A stretch of 7,006 bases of DNA, taken from positions 1-7,006 of the forward strand of contig JBEKCP010000327.1 in the NCBI GenBank assembly GCA_050014815.1, given 5' to 3'. The translations under genes were made by a program, and so were the position numbers. Every line of letters starts with the position of its first letter. The first letter of the stretch is position 1. The notes below the pieces were generated by a model. It made no database searches. It saw only the letters and a list, made by a program, of their open reading frames with translations, and was not told the origin of the DNA. This stretch comes from JBEKCP01 sp050014815 (GTDB lineage Bacteria > Planctomycetota > Planctomycetia > Pirellulales > Thermoguttaceae). Below, piece after piece: positions 5,690 through 7,006 of this stretch.

Positions 5690-7006
5690 ATGGCAATGAA
5701 CGAATACGACAATCCGCTGGTTACGCGTTACGCCTCCGCCCGGATGAACGAGCTGTGGAGCCCGCAGCGGAAGTTCAGCACGTGGCGGCGGCTGTGGGTG
5801 GCCCTGGCGGAGGCCGAGGCGGAGCTGGGCCTGCTGATCACGCCCGGGCAGATCGCCCAACTGAAGGCCCACGTCGACAAGATCGACTTCGAGGCGGCCG
5901 AGGCCCACGAGCGGCGGCTGCGGCACGACGTCATGGCCCACGTCCACGCCTACGGCGACGCCTGCCCAGACGCCCGGGCCATTATCCACCTCGGCGCGAC
6001 CAGTTGCTACGTGACCGACAATACGGACCTGCTCCTCTTGCGGGAGTCGCTCGGGCTGGTCCGCGACGGCATGGTGGCGGTCATCGACCATCTGGCCCGA
6101 TTCGCCCGGCGGTACCGCGACCTCCCCTGCCTGGCCTACACGCATCTCCAGCCGGCCCAACCGACCACCGTCGGGAAGCGGGCCTGCCTGTGGGCCCACG
6201 ACTTCGTGCTGGACCTCGCCGAGATCGAGCACCGCCTGGCGAGCCTCAAGGCCCTGGGCTCGAAGGGCACCACCGGCACCCAGGCCAGCTTCCTGGCCCT
6301 CTTCCAGGGCGATCATGATAAGGTCCGGCAGCTCGAAAGGCTCGTCTGCCGCAAGATGGGCTTCGCCGAGAGTTACGCCGTCACCGGGCAGACCTACCCG
6401 CGGAAGATCGACGCCCAGGTGCTGGCCGTTCTGTCGGGCATCGCCCAGAGCGCCCACAAGATGGCGACCGATCTGCGGCTCCTGGCCCATCGCAAGGAGA
6501 TCGAGGAGCCCTTCGAGAAGGAGCAGGTCGGCTCTTCGGCGATGGCCTACAAGCGGAACCCGATGCGGTCCGAGCGGATCTGCTCGCTGGCCCGGTTCGT
6601 GATGAGCGTCGAATCCAGCGCGGTCCAGACGGCGGCCGTCCAGTGGCTCGAGCGGACCCTGGACGACAGCGCCAATCGCCGCCTGGTCCTCCCCCAGGCA
6701 TTCCTGGCGACCGACGCGGTGCTGATCCTCTGCCAGAACGTGACCGAAGGGCTGGTCGTGTATCCCCGGGTGATCGGGGCGAACCTCCAGGCCGAGCTGC
6801 CTTTCATGGCCACGGAGAACATCTTGATGGCGGGCGTGGCGGCCGGGGGCGACCGCCAGGACCTGCACGAGCGGATCCGCCGTCACAGCCAGGCCGCCGC
6901 CGCCGTGGTGAAGGAGCAGGGCAGGCCGAACGATCTCATCGAGCGGCTGGCGGCCGACCCGGCCTTCGCCAAGGTCGATCTCGGGGCCGTCTGGGCGCCC
7001 GCCGAG
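5690..7006 (+). CDS. purB: Adenylosuccinate lyase, 3' end beyond the window
   Basis: PurB splits SAICAR to AICAR plus fumarate and adenylosuccinate to AMP plus fumarate, serving both IMP synthesis and AMP formation as a cytoplasmic homotetramer. 439 codons are open to the window edge; the family suggests some 40 more residues are missing. Landmarks: RYASARM (13-19), LRHDVMAHVHAYGD (77-90), HLGATSCYVTDNTDL (100-114), YTHLQPAQPTTVGKR with the general-acid histidine H152, KGTTGTQASF (192-201), the signature loop QVGSSAMAYKRNPMRSER (279-296) with catalytic serine S282 or S283, WLERTLDDSANRR (319-331) and ELPFMATENI (369-378). The sequence belongs to the clade containing animal ADSL, not the E. 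coli PurB type. The loop has Ala286 where animal enzymes have Pro. The start is ATG 5690 or ATG 5696; neither has a clear Shine-Dalgarno site, so translation may couple to the upstream gene, 5 bp away. Confidence 0.96.
   Translation, partial: MAMNEYDNPLVTRYASARMNELWSPQRKFSTWRRLWVALAEAEAELGLLITPGQIAQLKAHVDKIDFEAAEAHERRLRHDVMAHVHAYGDACPDARAIIHLGATSCYVTDNTDLLLLRESLGLVRDGMVAVIDHLARFARRYRDLPCLAYTHLQPAQPTTVGKRACLWAHDFVLDLAEIEHRLASLKALGSKGTTGTQASFLALFQGDHDKVRQLERLVCRKMGFAESYAVTGQTYPRKIDAQVLAVLSGIAQSAHKMATDLRLLAHRKEIEEPFEKEQVGSSAMAYKRNPMRSERICSLARFVMSVESSAVQTAAVQWLERTLDDSANRRLVLPQAFLATDAVLILCQNVTEGLVVYPRVIGANLQAELPFMATENILMAGVAAGGDRQDLHERIRRHSQAAAAVVKEQGRPNDLIERLAADPAFAKVDLGAVWAPAE

Noticed and set aside
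5585..6886. Minus-strand open frame of 433 codons opposite purB
   Set aside because: It is an antisense shadow. The plus strand encodes an unmistakable adenylosuccinate lyase.

Overview
The window is GC-rich bacterial chromosomal DNA. It most likely comes from a planctomycete or a close relative. The basis is the protein style: a long secreted protein resembling DUF3352-type planctomycete proteins, a SAMHD1-like HD protein, short GC-rich palindromes between genes, and few strong Shine-Dalgarno sites. This is a judgement from recognised family resemblance, not a database result. No tRNA, rRNA, transposase, phage gene or CRISPR array is visible.

Layout. Positions 1-157 hold a REP-like palindrome, an 11-bp direct repeat and a possible -10 box. 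They precede a secreted family 5 glycoside hydrolase (158-1282, +) that strongly resembles the Thermotoga Cel5A endoglucanase/mannanase group. Convergent to it, 31 bp away, is a 689-residue secreted protein of unknown function (3383-1314, -). The divergent gap 3384-3676 is the densest non-coding stretch. It carries a small hairpin, five tandem copies of an 8-bp unit that could form a G-quadruplex on the minus strand, an 8-bp-stem palindrome related to the one at the left edge, and a promoter-like sequence with a 15-bp inverted repeat. Next comes an HD-domain phosphohydrolase of the SAMHD1/dNTPase type (3677-5077, +). After a 110-bp gap with a good sigma-70-type promoter candidate there is a tight cluster: a 96-residue membrane protein (5188-5478), a 69-residue conserved hypothetical protein overlapping it by 4 bp (5475-5684), and purB, adenylosuccinate lyase (from 5690, running off the right edge).

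How the genes fit together. The cellulase and the exported protein act outside the cytoplasm, and nothing links them beyond being neighbours. The HD protein (nucleotide hydrolysis) and PurB (purine synthesis and AMP formation) both belong to nucleotide metabolism, but the promoter candidate between them suggests separate transcription units. The two small genes and purB look like one operon.

I see no convincing new multi-gene system. The most interesting points are regulatory and structural: a possible leaderless promoter with a built-in operator before the HD gene, two palindromes differing by compensatory base changes, the 8-bp repeat array, and a PurB of the animal-like clade expressed behind two small uncharacterised genes.
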